Source of the DNA: an uncultured Lachnospiraceae bacterium
GTDB taxonomy: Bacteria; Bacillota_A; Clostridia; Lachnospirales; Lachnospiraceae
Assembly (NCBI GenBank): GCA_910577835.1
Contig: CAJTOU010000034.1
Span: forward strand, 1-33,345
Length of the DNA: 33,345 nt
Direction: 5' to 3'
Shown: positions 1 to 8,261 of the stretch, piece by piece
How the letters are laid out: each line of letters opens with the position of its first letter
How positions within the stretch are numbered: position 1 is the first letter of the stretch
Position numbers and translations under genes: made by a program
The notes under the pieces: generated by a model
The model's database searches: none
What the model was told of the DNA's origin: nothing
What the model saw: the letters and a program-made list of their open reading frames with translations, nothing else

Positions 1-16
1 TGTGTATAAGAGACAG
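1..16 (+). other. Tn5/Nextera mosaic-end adapter remnant
   Basis: The first 16 bases, TGTGTATAAGAGACAG, are identical to the last 16 bases of the 19-base Tn5 mosaic end used in Nextera libraries. It sits at the extreme end of the window, as untrimmed adapter would. It is not biological sequence, and real genomic sequence probably begins at about base 17. Confidence 0.93.
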
Positions 17-94
17 CCATTGAACCACACCCGCGAATATATATATTTTATCATACATGTTTCTGATTTGCAAGTGGAAAAATAAGAAAATTTC

Positions 95-123
95 TTGTTA
101 TATATTATGAGATATGATACAAT
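95..123 (+). promoter_or_regulatory. sigma-A-type promoter for the first signalling operon
   Basis: A TTGTTA -35 hexamer at 95-100 is followed, after exactly 17 bases, by a TACAAT -10 hexamer at 118-123. It lies about 90 bases upstream of the response-regulator start, which has its own AAGGAGG ribosome site at 199-205. The call rests on consensus match and spacing only. Confidence 0.55.
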
Positions 124-212
124 AGAAAAAAGGTTCTTGTTATTTTAAGAAACATATATACAAACACAAAAAATAATTTATAGAAAAATATAAGTAGTAA
201 GGAGGCAGTGAA

Positions 213-1019
213 ATGAAGTATAGAATATTATTAGCTGGAAACAACCAGCCGGTGCTGGATGATTTCTTTTACGCCATGAGCAATGATTTTGAATGCCAGA
301 CGACTTCATGGAGATTTGAGGACATCGAGTGTCATCTGAAATATTTTACACCGAATATCTTTGTATATGGACTTAGAGAGGATTTTAAGGATAATCTTGC
401 CAAGATTATTGAAGCAAGGGGAAATCTTGAAAAAAAGAAGATTCCGTTTGCTATTATCGGAACAAAGGAAGACTGCGACAATTTTATAAAGGCAGCGGTA
501 AATATCGCAGACCTTGTTTTGGCAAAGCCTCTTACTGCAGCTATGATAGAGGAGAAAATAGCGGAATATCTGCTCGAAAAGCAGCGCAGGGAAGCAGAAG
601 AAAAGAAACGTATAGAGCAGGAGCTTCGGCAGAAGGCCATTGAGGCGGAAAAGAACCGGAGAAAGCATATTATCGTAGTTGATGATGACCCAAGGATGTT
701 AAAACTTATCAAAGAACATCTTCATGAGGATTACGATATTGCAACCGCAATTAATGGAAAGCTGGCTCTCAAGTTTTTGGAGAAAAAGAGAACAGATTTG
801 ATTTTTCTTGATTATGAAATGCCTGATATGAACGGGCCGCAGGTGCTCGAAAAGATTCGTGAAAATCAGGAACTTTCCGATATACCAGTTGTATTTCTTA
901 CCGGAATCAGTGAGCGGGAAAAGATTGAGAAAGTATTATCCATGAAGCCGCAGGGATATGTGTTAAAACCCATTGACAGGGAAAAACTGATAACCACGAT
1001 TAAAAATGTGCTGGGATAA
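213..1019 (+). CDS. response regulator with C-terminal receiver domain
   Basis: This is a 268-residue cytoplasmic protein. Its first 115 or so residues resemble a degenerate receiver-like domain with no clear phospho-acceptor. A charged K/E/R-rich helix (about 120-150), probably a coiled coil, follows. The C-terminal half is a canonical receiver: acidic pocket VVDDDPR near residue 155, acceptor D200 in LIFLDYEMPD, a conserved Thr in VFLTG, and Lys in VLKPID. No DNA-binding or enzymatic output domain is present, so it probably signals by protein contact or passes phosphate on. It ends 15 bases before the PocR hybrid kinase, its likely partner in the same transcript. The start is well supported by AAGGAGG at 199-205. 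The receiver is certain; the N-terminal reading is inference. Confidence 0.85.
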   Translation: MKYRILLAGNNQPVLDDFFYAMSNDFECQTTSWRFEDIECHLKYFTPNIFVYGLREDFKDNLAKIIEARGNLEKKKIPFAIIGTKEDCDNFIKAAVNIADLVLAKPLTAAMIEEKIAEYLLEKQRREAEEKKRIEQELRQKAIEAEKNRRKHIIVVDDDPRMLKLIKEHLHEDYDIATAINGKLALKFLEKKRTDLIFLDYEMPDMNGPQVLEKIRENQELSDIPVVFLTGISEREKIEKVLSMKPQGYVLKPIDREKLITTIKNVLG

Positions 1020-1034
1020 ATAATGGAGGGATTT

Positions 1035-3707
1035 ATGGAGGAAGAATTATACATAACAAATCTGATTGATGTAAGTATTTTGCAGACCATGCAGGATGCC
1101 TTCTGTAAGATGACAGGAATAGCAGCGGGCATTTCGGATGCGAATGGAGTCGCTGTAACAAAACCGACCATTGCTTCAGATTTCTGCTGGAAGCTTACAA
1201 AAGAATCCCCTGTGGGCCGTTCACGCTGTGAACGGTGTGATAAACAGGGCGGCAAACTCGCTTTGAAAAAAGGAACCTGTGTGGCATATGAATGTCATGC
1301 CGGTCTGATTGATTTTGCCGCTCCGATTATGGCGAGGGGAAAAATGATAGGATGTTTTATCGGAGGGCAGGTTTTAATAGAGCCGGCAAATGAAGAGAAG
1401 ATTATAAAGGTGGCAGAGGAACTTGATATTGACCCTGAGATTTATCTGGATGCAGTAAGGCAGATTAATATTGTTGAAGAAGAAGAAATTATAAAGGCTG
1501 GAGAATTTATTTATACAATTACAAATATTCTGTCGGATATTGCATATAATAAATATCTTACCATACAGGCAAATACAGAGATTGAACGTGCAGCAAAAAT
1601 GAAGTCTGATTTTCTTGCGAATATGAGCCATGAAATCCGCACTCCGATGAATGCGGTAATCGGTATGGCAGAAATGGCTCTGCGTGAAGAGTTATCTCCT
1701 GTGGCAAGAGATTATATTAATCAGATTCAGTCGTCAGGCAGAACATTGCTTGCGATTATTAATGATATTTTGGATTTTTCAAAAATTGAATCTGGAAAAA
1801 TGGATATTGTGATGACAGAATATGAGCCAATGTCTATTGTCAATGATGTTGAGCATGTGATTATTACACGTCTGGGTGACAAAGATGTGGAACTGATTCT
1901 GGATATTGTGCCGGACCTTCCCTATAAGCTTCTTGGAGATTATACCCGTATTGAGCAAATAATAATTAATTTGGCAAATAATGCAGTAAAATTTACCAAA
2001 CATGGCAAGGTTGTTCTGAAAATGGATTATGTCAAGAAAAGTGCAGATGAGATTTATCTGCAGATTTGTGTACAGGATACAGGAATAGGGATAAAAAAAG
2101 AGGATTTGGAGAAGCTGTTTCAGTCCTTTCAGCAGCTTGACAGTAAAAGAAACCGGAATATTGAGGGAACAGGTCTGGGACTTGCGATTTCAAAACAGCT
2201 TGTCACATTGATGAATGGTCAGATATGGGTGGAAAGTGAATATGAAAAGGGAAGCAAGTTTTTTGTTGTAATTCCACAGAAAATTATAGATTCGAAACCA
2301 AGCATTATTTTAAAGGAGCAGGAACCTATTATTACAGCAGGGCTGATTTCAAGGTCTTATTTAAAACCTCAGATTAAGGTGGATATTGGCAGACTGGGTG
2401 TAAAATATATTGAACTTCATTCGGAAGAAGAATTGAATACTATTGTAGGGCAGAAAGTAAAGTATTTCTTTGTGGGATATCGCATGTTTACGGTAAAGGT
2501 TCAGGAGTTTATCAGGAGTCATCCGGAAATTACAGGAATTCTTATGATTGCATTTAACAGTTCTGTTCATTTTGATATTCCAAATCTTATGATTGTAAAA
2601 AGACCTCTGTATATATTAAATATTGCGGAAATATTTAATCATGATAAGATTTTGACAGAGGTAGAGACGAATGAAGGAGGTCATTTTGATTTTATTGCGC
2701 CAGATGCGGAAATATTAATTGTAGATGATAATGCCATTAATCTGACAGTGGCAGAAGGACTTTTAAGACCGCTGCAAATGAAGATTGAAACAGCCGCCAG
2801 CGGTAAAGAGACGATTGATAAAATTTCAACAAAGAAATATGATTTGATTTTTATGGACCATATGATGCCGGAAATTGATGGTGTGGAGACAACGCATATT
2901 ATCAGGCGTTTTCATGAGGAATACAGCGAGGTTCCAATTATAGCACTGACTGCAAATGCGGTAGACGGAACAAGGCAGATGTTTATTGAAGAGGGTATGA
3001 ATGACTTTGTGCCAAAACCGATAGAAATTAAAACGATTACATCAAAGCTTTATTATTGGCTTCCAAAAGAAAAAATCAAGAGAGTATATAAGAAAAAAGA
3101 GGAAGAAGAAAAGGAAAAAATTGAAATCGAAGGTCTTGATACGGAAGAGGCATTAAGACTTTTAGGAGACGAGGCGCTGTTCTGGTCTGTATTAAAGGAT
3201 TATTACAAGGTAATTGAAAGAAAGACAAAGATAATTAAGGAATATGAGGAAAAAGAACAGTGGCATGAATATACCATAGAGGTCCATGCATTAAAGAGCG
3301 CTTCAAGACAGATTGGCGCAATGGAGCTTGCAAAGAAGGCAGAGGCCATGGAAGCAGCAGGAAATGCAAGAAACGGTGAGTTGATTCATCAGTGTACAGA
3401 TGAGATGCTGCTGCAGTATCAGCACTATTATCAGGTGTTACAGCCATATTTTGTTGAAAAGAAGTTGCCAGAGGGAACAAAGATTCCGATTACCTTTGAA
3501 GTATTATCTGAATGTTTTGAACATATGAAGGATGCTATGGAGGAGCTTGATATGGATAGAATGGAAAAGGTGATTCAGGAAATGGAACAGTACAGCTATA
3601 CAGACTGGCAGAAGGAAATGTTTGAACAGCTTCGAGAGGCTGTGGATAATATAGATATTGATACCTGTGAGGAAATTCTTGATTCATGGGGAGGAAAAAT
3701 GCAGTAA
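1035..3707 (+). CDS. PocR-type hybrid sensor histidine kinase (HisKA-HATPase-REC-HPt)
   Basis: This is a cytoplasmic hybrid kinase of about 890 residues with no membrane segment. Residues 1-160 look like a PocR sensory domain, with conserved cysteines in the RCERCD and ECHAGL stretches; that family is thought to sense small hydrocarbon-derived ligands. The phospho-accepting H199 lies in SHEIRTPMNAVIG. The ATPase domain shows the N-box NLANNAVKFT, DTGIGI and GTGLGLAIS. A degenerate receiver-like segment follows, then a receiver with acceptor D608 in LIFMDHMMP, and a C-terminal HPt domain with H751 in EVHALKSAS. All the parts of an internal phosphorelay are therefore present. An ATG at 1023 is also possible, but the GGAGGG at 1025-1030 fits the ATG at 1035 better. 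The input ligand is unknown. Confidence 0.88.
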   Translation: MEEELYITNLIDVSILQTMQDAFCKMTGIAAGISDANGVAVTKPTIASDFCWKLTKESPVGRSRCERCDKQGGKLALKKGTCVAYECHAGLIDFAAPIMARGKMIGCFIGGQVLIEPANEEKIIKVAEELDIDPEIYLDAVRQINIVEEEEIIKAGEFIYTITNILSDIAYNKYLTIQANTEIERAAKMKSDFLANMSHEIRTPMNAVIGMAEMALREELSPVARDYINQIQSSGRTLLAIINDILDFSKIESGKMDIVMTEYEPMSIVNDVEHVIITRLGDKDVELILDIVPDLPYKLLGDYTRIEQIIINLANNAVKFTKHGKVVLKMDYVKKSADEIYLQICVQDTGIGIKKEDLEKLFQSFQQLDSKRNRNIEGTGLGLAISKQLVTLMNGQIWVESEYEKGSKFFVVIPQKIIDSKPSIILKEQEPIITAGLISRSYLKPQIKVDIGRLGVKYIELHSEEELNTIVGQKVKYFFVGYRMFTVKVQEFIRSHPEITGILMIAFNSSVHFDIPNLMIVKRPLYILNIAEIFNHDKILTEVETNEGGHFDFIAPDAEILIVDDNAINLTVAEGLLRPLQMKIETAASGKETIDKISTKKYDLIFMDHMMPEIDGVETTHIIRRFHEEYSEVPIIALTANAVDGTRQMFIEEGMNDFVPKPIEIKTITSKLYYWLPKEKIKRVYKKKEEEEKEKIEIEGLDTEEALRLLGDEALFWSVLKDYYKVIERKTKIIKEYEEKEQWHEYTIEVHALKSASRQIGAMELAKKAEAMEAAGNARNGELIHQCTDEMLLQYQHYYQVLQPYFVEKKLPEGTKIPITFEVLSECFEHMKDAMEELDMDRMEKVIQEMEQYSYTDWQKEMFEQLREAVDNIDIDTCEEILDSWGGKMQ

Positions 3708-3717
3708 TTTAATCGGG

Positions 3718-3754
3718 ACTGTCGCATCATTTCATATTTGATGCGGCAGTTTTA
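3718..3754 (+). terminator. rho-independent terminator
   Basis: A stem of ACTGTCGCATCA pairs with TGATGCGGCAGT, with a short A/T loop, followed by TTTTA. It starts 11 bases after the hybrid-kinase stop and separates that operon from the next regulator. Confidence 0.8.
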
Positions 3755-3783
3755 GTTGGATTTAAACGAGGAATAGAGAGAAA

Positions 3784-4452
3784 ATGAGTAAAATTCTTAT
3801 TATTGAAGATGATACAAATATTAATCAGATGTTAAATGAGGCGCTTATAAAAAAGGGATATGAGGCAGTAAGTGCATATTCCGGCACAGAAGGGCTGCTT
3901 CGGATTCAGCAGGAAAGTTATCAGTTAATTATTCTGGATTTGATTCTGCCCGGAATGAATGGACAGGAAGTACTTGTAAATATAAGAAAATATACCAGTA
4001 CTCCGGTAATTGTCCTATCTGCCAAGGATGAGCTGGATACAAAGGTGGATTTGCTTACCCTTGGAGCGAATGATTATATGACAAAGCCGTTTGAATTAAA
4101 AGAGCTGGAAGCGCGGATTCTGGTGCAGCTTCGAAACAATGTCAGAGATGAAGGAGGGCTGTTGCAGCATAAAGATTTATGCATGAATTTTGAGACAAGA
4201 AAAGTGACATTGTGTAATAAGCAGCTTTCTCTTACTCCACAGGAATATAGAATACTGGAATTACTGTTAAAGCATCCCCGAAAGGTATTTACCAAAAATG
4301 AAATTTATGAATATGCATGGGAAGAATATTATGAAGGAGAGGATAAAACAATACATGTGCATATCAGCAATATTCGCCAGAAAATAAAAAAGATTACGGA
4401 GAAGGAATATATAGAAACAGTCTGGGGTATGGGATTTAAGCTGGCTGATTAG
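3784..4452 (+). CDS. OmpR/PhoB-family response regulator
   Basis: This is a 222-residue DNA-binding response regulator. The receiver domain (1-115) has the acidic pair in LIIEDDTN, phospho-acceptor D52 in LIILDLILPG, and the switch residues in VLSAKD and MTKPFE. Residues about 125-222 form a winged-helix trans-activation domain, with the typical TPQEYRILELLLKHP and a C-terminal VWGMGFKL. Length and layout are standard. An ABC ATPase and permease follow, and a sensor kinase lies further down at 7112, the usual gene content of bacitracin-type peptide-sensing and detoxification modules. The kinase is displaced from the regulator here. A ribosome site (GAGGAATAGAGAG) precedes the start. Confidence 0.9.
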   Translation: MSKILIIEDDTNINQMLNEALIKKGYEAVSAYSGTEGLLRIQQESYQLIILDLILPGMNGQEVLVNIRKYTSTPVIVLSAKDELDTKVDLLTLGANDYMTKPFELKELEARILVQLRNNVRDEGGLLQHKDLCMNFETRKVTLCNKQLSLTPQEYRILELLLKHPRKVFTKNEIYEYAWEEYYEGEDKTIHVHISNIRQKIKKITEKEYIETVWGMGFKLAD

Positions 4453-4485
4453 TAATTGCTTTGGCTGTATAATTGGGCAGTTAAC

Positions 4486-4500
4486 ACAGACATTGTCTGT
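4486..4500. promoter_or_regulatory. palindrome in the regulator-ABC gap, candidate operator
   Basis: ACAGACATTGTCTGT is an inverted repeat with 6-base arms and a 3-base centre, lying between the regulator and the ABC ATPase gene. It is flanked by GTTAA and TTTAAC. It is placed where a response regulator could bind to control the transporter. There is no poly-T tract, so it is not a terminator. Function is inferred from position only. Confidence 0.3.
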
Positions 4501-4607
4501 ATTGTTTAACATTTCTTAAACTTTTCTTTGCGTTTGCTTGAATGTTTTGTGAGAAAATAATAAAGTGTAAGAAAGGGAAAGAGATTCAAGGAAAGGAAAG
4601 AAAAGAA

Positions 4608-5507
4608 ATGGAATATGCAGTGAATACAAATCTTTTGACCAAGAAATTCGGACAGCATACTGCAGTAAATCAAATCAATCTGCATGTAAAAAGAGGTGAA
4701 ATCTACGGCTTTATTGGCAGAAATGGCGCAGGTAAAACAACATGCATGAAAATGCTCTGTGGTTTGGCAACTCCAACATCGGGAGAAATTTCTCTGTTTG
4801 GAAAGCAGGGAGCGCAGGCAAAGGAAATGTATGAAAGAATCGGAAATCTGATTGAAAATCCGGGTTTATATCCAAATATGAGCGCAGGTGAAAATCTGAA
4901 ATGCAAGTGTCTTGCCCTTGGAATTCATAAAAAGGGATATATAGAGGATATTCTTGAGCAGGTAGGTTTGCAGGAGGCTGGAAAGAAAAAAGTGAAAAAT
5001 TTTTCACTTGGCATGAAGCAGAGGCTTGGCATTGGTATGGCACTTTTGGGAGAACCGGATTTGCTGATTCTTGATGAGCCGATAAATGGTCTGGACCCGC
5101 AGGGAATTGTAGAAGTTCGGGAGACCTTGAAGAATCTGAATCAGAAAAAGGGTATGACAATTATGATTTCGAGCCATATTCTGGAAGAGCTTCACAAGGT
5201 GGCAGATACCTTTGGGATTATTCATAATGGAGAACTGATTCAGGAGCTTTCCAAAGAAGAATTAGAAGAAAAATGTAATAATTATATAGAAATTACCGCA
5301 GAACATACAGAGTATATCTGTACGGTGCTGGAAAGCATGGGAATAAAAAATTATAAAGTAGTTTCTCCAAATGTCATACAAATTTATGAAAGGCTGGAGG
5401 AAAGCGGACAGATAAATGTGGAGCTTACGAAAAAAGATTGTGTAATAGATACTATTCGAGTGGCTCATGAGAAGTTGGAAAATTATTTTCTGGAATTGAC
5501 AAAGTAG
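4608..5507 (+). CDS. ABC transporter ATP-binding protein (bacitracin/lantibiotic-type)
   Basis: This 299-residue ATPase subunit powers the membrane protein encoded directly downstream. It has the Walker A motif GRNGAGKTT, signature SLGMKQR, Walker B LLILDEPINGLDPQG and the switch histidine in ISSHILEEL. The region after about residue 220 is the C-terminal extension typical of BcrA-like subunits. An upstream in-frame ATG at 4542 exists, but the added residues are Lys/Glu-rich and unlike the family. The chosen ATG has a purine-rich site (AAAGGAAAG) just upstream and puts the ATPase fold at the N terminus. It ends 12 bases before the permease. Substrate is unknown; peptide antibiotic export or self-protection is the usual role. 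Confidence 0.88.
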   Translation: MEYAVNTNLLTKKFGQHTAVNQINLHVKRGEIYGFIGRNGAGKTTCMKMLCGLATPTSGEISLFGKQGAQAKEMYERIGNLIENPGLYPNMSAGENLKCKCLALGIHKKGYIEDILEQVGLQEAGKKKVKNFSLGMKQRLGIGMALLGEPDLLILDEPINGLDPQGIVEVRETLKNLNQKKGMTIMISSHILEELHKVADTFGIIHNGELIQELSKEELEEKCNNYIEITAEHTEYICTVLESMGIKNYKVVSPNVIQIYERLEESGQINVELTKKDCVIDTIRVAHEKLENYFLELTK

Positions 5508-5519
5508 TGGAGGTTTAAA

Positions 5520-6368
5520 ATGATTAATTTAATCAGAATGGATTTATACAGGATGCTTCATACAGCAAGTACATGGATTTTAATAGGGGTTATCAGTCTG
5601 TTTGCGATTATCTCATTTTATATGGGAACGGTGGACCAGAAGCTTATGGAGGAGACAGGAGAAAGAAATCAACTTGTAATAAAAGGGGAAGATGAGGAGG
5701 GTATGCAATTTGGAATTACAGTAAATACTCCATATCATGAAGATGGCAGCGAGGCAGCATATCTTGAATATGTTTGCGCAGATTTACAGAGTGGAATACT
5801 GCTGATTTTTATTTCCATATTTGCGGTAGTTTATGTAAATGCAGAAGAAAAGTCAGGATTTGTAAAGAATATTGCAGGACAGTTTTCAAACCGGTTCTGG
5901 ATGTATCTGTCAAAAAATGTAGTTGTTTCTCTGTTTGTGCTTATGGCTATGATTACTTATATGATTATGCAAATCTTTGGAGTTTTGATTTGGCACAGAG
6001 GGGCGCCTTTTGGGATAGATATGGCAGGAGAGGCTCTGCGGTATGGTGTGATTCAGTGGCTTTTAATGAGCGCCTTTGCGGCAGGGATTGTGTTAATTAC
6101 AACACTGATTAAGAGTACTGCGATTGGAATTACGATTGGGATGATGATTTCTTGCGGGTTCAGTCAGATTTTTCTTGGGTTTTATTATAAGATTTTTCAA
6201 AATACGAAGCTGCATGTGGAGGAATATCTGATTACGAATAATATCAAGACAATTGTATATAACAGCAGTATGAACAGGTTCTTGCAGGCGATACTGGTTG
6301 GAGCGGTGTTTTTGCTGGTTTATAATATAATTGGGAGTGTGGTAATGCAGAAAAGGGATGTGGTATAA
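5520..6368 (+). CDS. ABC-2-type permease
   Basis: This 282-residue integral membrane protein is the likely partner of the preceding ATPase. It has a hydrophobic helix near residues 17-37 (STWILIGVISLFAIISFYMG), a polar, probably external loop of about 65 residues, then five further hydrophobic stretches to the C terminus. That is the six-helix pattern of BcrB/LanE-like permeases. The gene follows the ATPase by 12 bases with AGTGGAGG as ribosome site. Family-level function is transport or extrusion of a peptide or lipid-linked substrate; sequence alone does not show which. Confidence 0.8.
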   Translation: MINLIRMDLYRMLHTASTWILIGVISLFAIISFYMGTVDQKLMEETGERNQLVIKGEDEEGMQFGITVNTPYHEDGSEAAYLEYVCADLQSGILLIFISIFAVVYVNAEEKSGFVKNIAGQFSNRFWMYLSKNVVVSLFVLMAMITYMIMQIFGVLIWHRGAPFGIDMAGEALRYGVIQWLLMSAFAAGIVLITTLIKSTAIGITIGMMISCGFSQIFLGFYYKIFQNTKLHVEEYLITNNIKTIVYNSSMNRFLQAILVGAVFLLVYNIIGSVVMQKRDVV

Positions 6369-6396
6369 AATTTTGGTAAAGAAAATTTTCACTGTA

Positions 6397-6425
6397 TTGA
6401 CAAGCAATAAAATAACCATTATAAT
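6397..6425 (+). promoter_or_regulatory. perfect-consensus sigma-A promoter
   Basis: TTGACA at 6397-6402 and TATAAT at 6420-6425 are separated by exactly 17 bases. Both hexamers match the housekeeping consensus at every position. It lies 134 bases upstream of the flavodoxin-like gene and would give a leader of about 125 bases containing an inverted repeat and a tandem repeat. So strong a promoter usually implies repression or leader control. Confidence 0.85.
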
Positions 6426-6463
6426 AGTTTATAAATAAACTGTTCGAAAGTAAACTATAAACT
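6426..6463. promoter_or_regulatory. nested inverted repeats overlapping the transcription start
   Basis: AGTTTATAAATAAACT (6426-6441) is a palindrome directly after the -10 box. The outer arms AGTTTATA (6426-6433) and TATAAACT (6456-6463) form a second, larger inverted repeat. The position, over and just past the start of transcription, suits a repressor operator. No regulator is identified for it. Confidence 0.45.
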
Positions 6464-6485
6464 ATAAGATAATAAAGCAATAAAA

Positions 6486-6536
6486 TATTTATTACAACAA
6501 GGTATTTATTACAACAAGGCATTTATTATGCAATGG
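6486..6536. repeat. three 17-base tandem repeats in an untranslated leader
   Basis: TATTTATTACAACAAGG occurs at 6486-6502 and again, unchanged, at 6503-6519. A third copy at 6520-6536 matches at 13 of 17 positions. The array ends about 10 bases before the ribosome site (AAGGAAGGAG) of the gene at 6559. It could bind a regulator in register, alter mRNA structure, or be a slippage-prone length-variable tract. Confidence 0.8.
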
Positions 6537-6558
6537 TATTTTAAGGAAGGAGCAATAT

Positions 6559-7101
6559 ATGGAAAATAATTTTGACAAGTGTACTGTCTATTATGATGAT
6601 ACAAATAAAAGCAGCATCTTTTTTGCGGAACAGCTCGGCAGACATCCCAATATTGAAATAAAAAAGGCATCCGATTATAAAGATGAAACTATGATTGTTG
6701 CTTCTGACCGTATTATTGGATTTGTTTTTCCAAGTGAAAACGGAGAGATTCCATATAATATCAAGCATATTATGTGGAAAATGATTATGAAAAAAAGTAA
6801 TGATATATTTCTGGTAGTTTCAGATGGTTCCAGAGAAATGCGGGTAATCAAAAGCTCGATGGATATTCTTACTGCAAGAGGCTATATGATTAGTCATGCA
6901 TACTCGAAATATATTTTTGAAAAGCTTCAGGTAGAAAATCCGCCGGAAAAGGTATGGGAGGATTTGGGAAATAACGAATCGGCATTTATGGCTCATCAGC
7001 AGGCCACAAAAGGATTTTCAAAGAGGGAATTGAGAAAGTATATGCAGGAAGATTTGAAGGAGTACAAAAAGTACAAAAAACGTCGTAAAAATCAGCAGTA
7101 A
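6559..7101 (+). CDS. degenerate flavodoxin-like protein
   Basis: This 180-residue soluble protein has alternating strand and helix segments that resemble the flavodoxin domain of EFR1-type proteins. It opens with a CTVYYDDTNKSS strand-loop where flavodoxins have the FMN phosphate loop (T/S-G-N-T). The Gly-Asn signature is replaced here, so flavin binding is doubtful. IIGFVFPSENGEIPYNIKHI resembles the second flavodoxin segment, and FLVVSDGS the third. The C-terminal 30 residues are Lys-rich and probably helical. It is transcribed from its own very strong promoter and ends 10 bases before a sensor kinase, so the two are co-expressed. Function is not known. The fold call is from pattern only. 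Confidence 0.5.
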   Translation: MENNFDKCTVYYDDTNKSSIFFAEQLGRHPNIEIKKASDYKDETMIVASDRIIGFVFPSENGEIPYNIKHIMWKMIMKKSNDIFLVVSDGSREMRVIKSSMDILTARGYMISHAYSKYIFEKLQVENPPEKVWEDLGNNESAFMAHQQATKGFSKRELRKYMQEDLKEYKKYKKRRKNQQ

Positions 7102-7111
7102 AGGTGTTTTT

Positions 7112-8035
7112 ATGGAGATAATAATAATAATTCTGATTTTTCTATTGTTGATAACAACGATACAATATATAAGATACAGGCGGCAGATAAAAAGCATCTG
7201 CCGCCAGATGTTATTTATGGAGAGTCAGGAAACAAACAAGATAATAAGTACCATGTGCCAGAAAAAAGAAATTTTGGAGCTGGCAGAGAGGATTAATTTT
7301 TTAAATGATTTGAGAAAAAAACAGATTCAGGAATACAAGAAAAAAGACGAGTCATTAAAACATGCGATTACCAGTCTGTCTCATGATATCCGGACCCCGC
7401 TTACTGCATTGAGCGGTTATTTTCAGCTTATGCAGGAAAGCGAAAGTGAAAGGGAGCACACAAGGTATGCGAAAATAATCAGCGGAAAAATAAACAGCCT
7501 GAAAAATATGCTGGAAGAATTATTTACCTATGCAAAGCTGCAAAATGATAATTATCAGTTTGACATGCAGAGAGAAAATATTACAAAGATTGTGTATGAG
7601 AATATTTTTTCTTTTTATGAGGATTTTAAGGAGAAAAAGATAGAGCCAAACGTGGAGGTAGATGAAAAGGAGGCTTATGTCATATGCAGCAGCGAGGCGG
7701 TTGGGAGAATTATTCGAAATATTATTAAAAATGCGTTGTCACATGGATGGGATAAGGTAGAATTTATCGCCGGACAGAAAGAGAAACATTTTTTCTTTGT
7801 GTGCAGAAATCGTGTACAAAGGCCGGAGGAGATAGAAATAGAGCAGGTGTTTACAAGGTTTTACAAGGCGGATTCGGCAAGAAGGAACAGTTCTACGGGG
7901 CTTGGGCTGGCGATTGCGAAAGAGCTAGTGGAACGGATGCAGGGGGAGATAAAGGTGGAGCTTCTGGGAGAAGTATTTTCGGTGACAGTGAAGTTTGTTT
8001 TATGTGATTATTGTGACAGTGAGGCTGGTTTGTAA
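7112..8035 (+). CDS. sensor histidine kinase with one N-terminal membrane helix
   Basis: This 307-residue kinase has one strongly hydrophobic helix at residues 2-20 (EIIIIILIFLLLITTIQYI) and essentially no extracellular domain. A charged helix leads into HisKA, with H91 in SHDIRTPLTALSGY, then an ATPase domain with the N-box IRNIIKNALSHG and STGLGLAIAKELVE. The short input region is typical of intramembrane-sensing kinases that work with bacitracin-type ABC transporters. The OmpR-type regulator at 3784 is its most likely partner, three genes upstream. It starts 10 bases after the flavodoxin-like gene. Its ribosome site is weak, suggesting translational coupling. Confidence 0.85.
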   Translation: MEIIIIILIFLLLITTIQYIRYRRQIKSICRQMLFMESQETNKIISTMCQKKEILELAERINFLNDLRKKQIQEYKKKDESLKHAITSLSHDIRTPLTALSGYFQLMQESESEREHTRYAKIISGKINSLKNMLEELFTYAKLQNDNYQFDMQRENITKIVYENIFSFYEDFKEKKIEPNVEVDEKEAYVICSSEAVGRIIRNIIKNALSHGWDKVEFIAGQKEKHFFFVCRNRVQRPEEIEIEQVFTRFYKADSARRNSSTGLGLAIAKELVERMQGEIKVELLGEVFSVTVKFVLCDYCDSEAGL

Positions 8036-8077
8036 GAAAAAAAGAAAGGTATCAGTAAAATAGTATTTATATGTTGT

Positions 8078-8117
8078 AAAAAGCAGGAAATTTTATAAAA
8101 ATATTCTGCTTTTTTTA
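8078..8117 (+). terminator. rho-independent terminator
   Basis: AAAAAGCAG pairs with CTGCTTTTT across an A/T-rich loop and runs into seven T residues, about 40 bases after the kinase stop codon. It ends the signalling and transport region. Confidence 0.75.
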
Positions 8118-8141
8118 TATTTGAAAAAATGGCGGTTCATC

Positions 8142-8207
8142 AGGCTTTTTTGTAAAAAAAAATTGGTAAATTTTCTTAATATTTTACAAAAAAAGGCTGT
8201 AAAATAT
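8142..8207. repeat. A/T-rich inverted repeat upstream of the small protein gene
   Basis: An arm resembling AGGCTTTTTTGTAAAA (from 8142) is matched, with one or two differences, by TTTTACAAAAAAAGGCT (8191-8207). It lies in the gap between the kinase terminator and the gene at 8262. No clear promoter hexamer pair with correct spacing was found in this gap. It may be a second terminator or a regulatory hairpin. Confidence 0.4.
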
Positions 8208-8261
8208 TTGTTTTTGTGGTAAAATAGATATAACATTTTTTGGAATAATATGGAGGTAAAC

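Noticed and set aside
5774..6112. A 112-residue open frame inside the permease gene
   Set aside because: It is an out-of-frame overlap with the ABC-2 permease, without a ribosome site and with a Cys/Arg/Tyr-rich unlikely composition.
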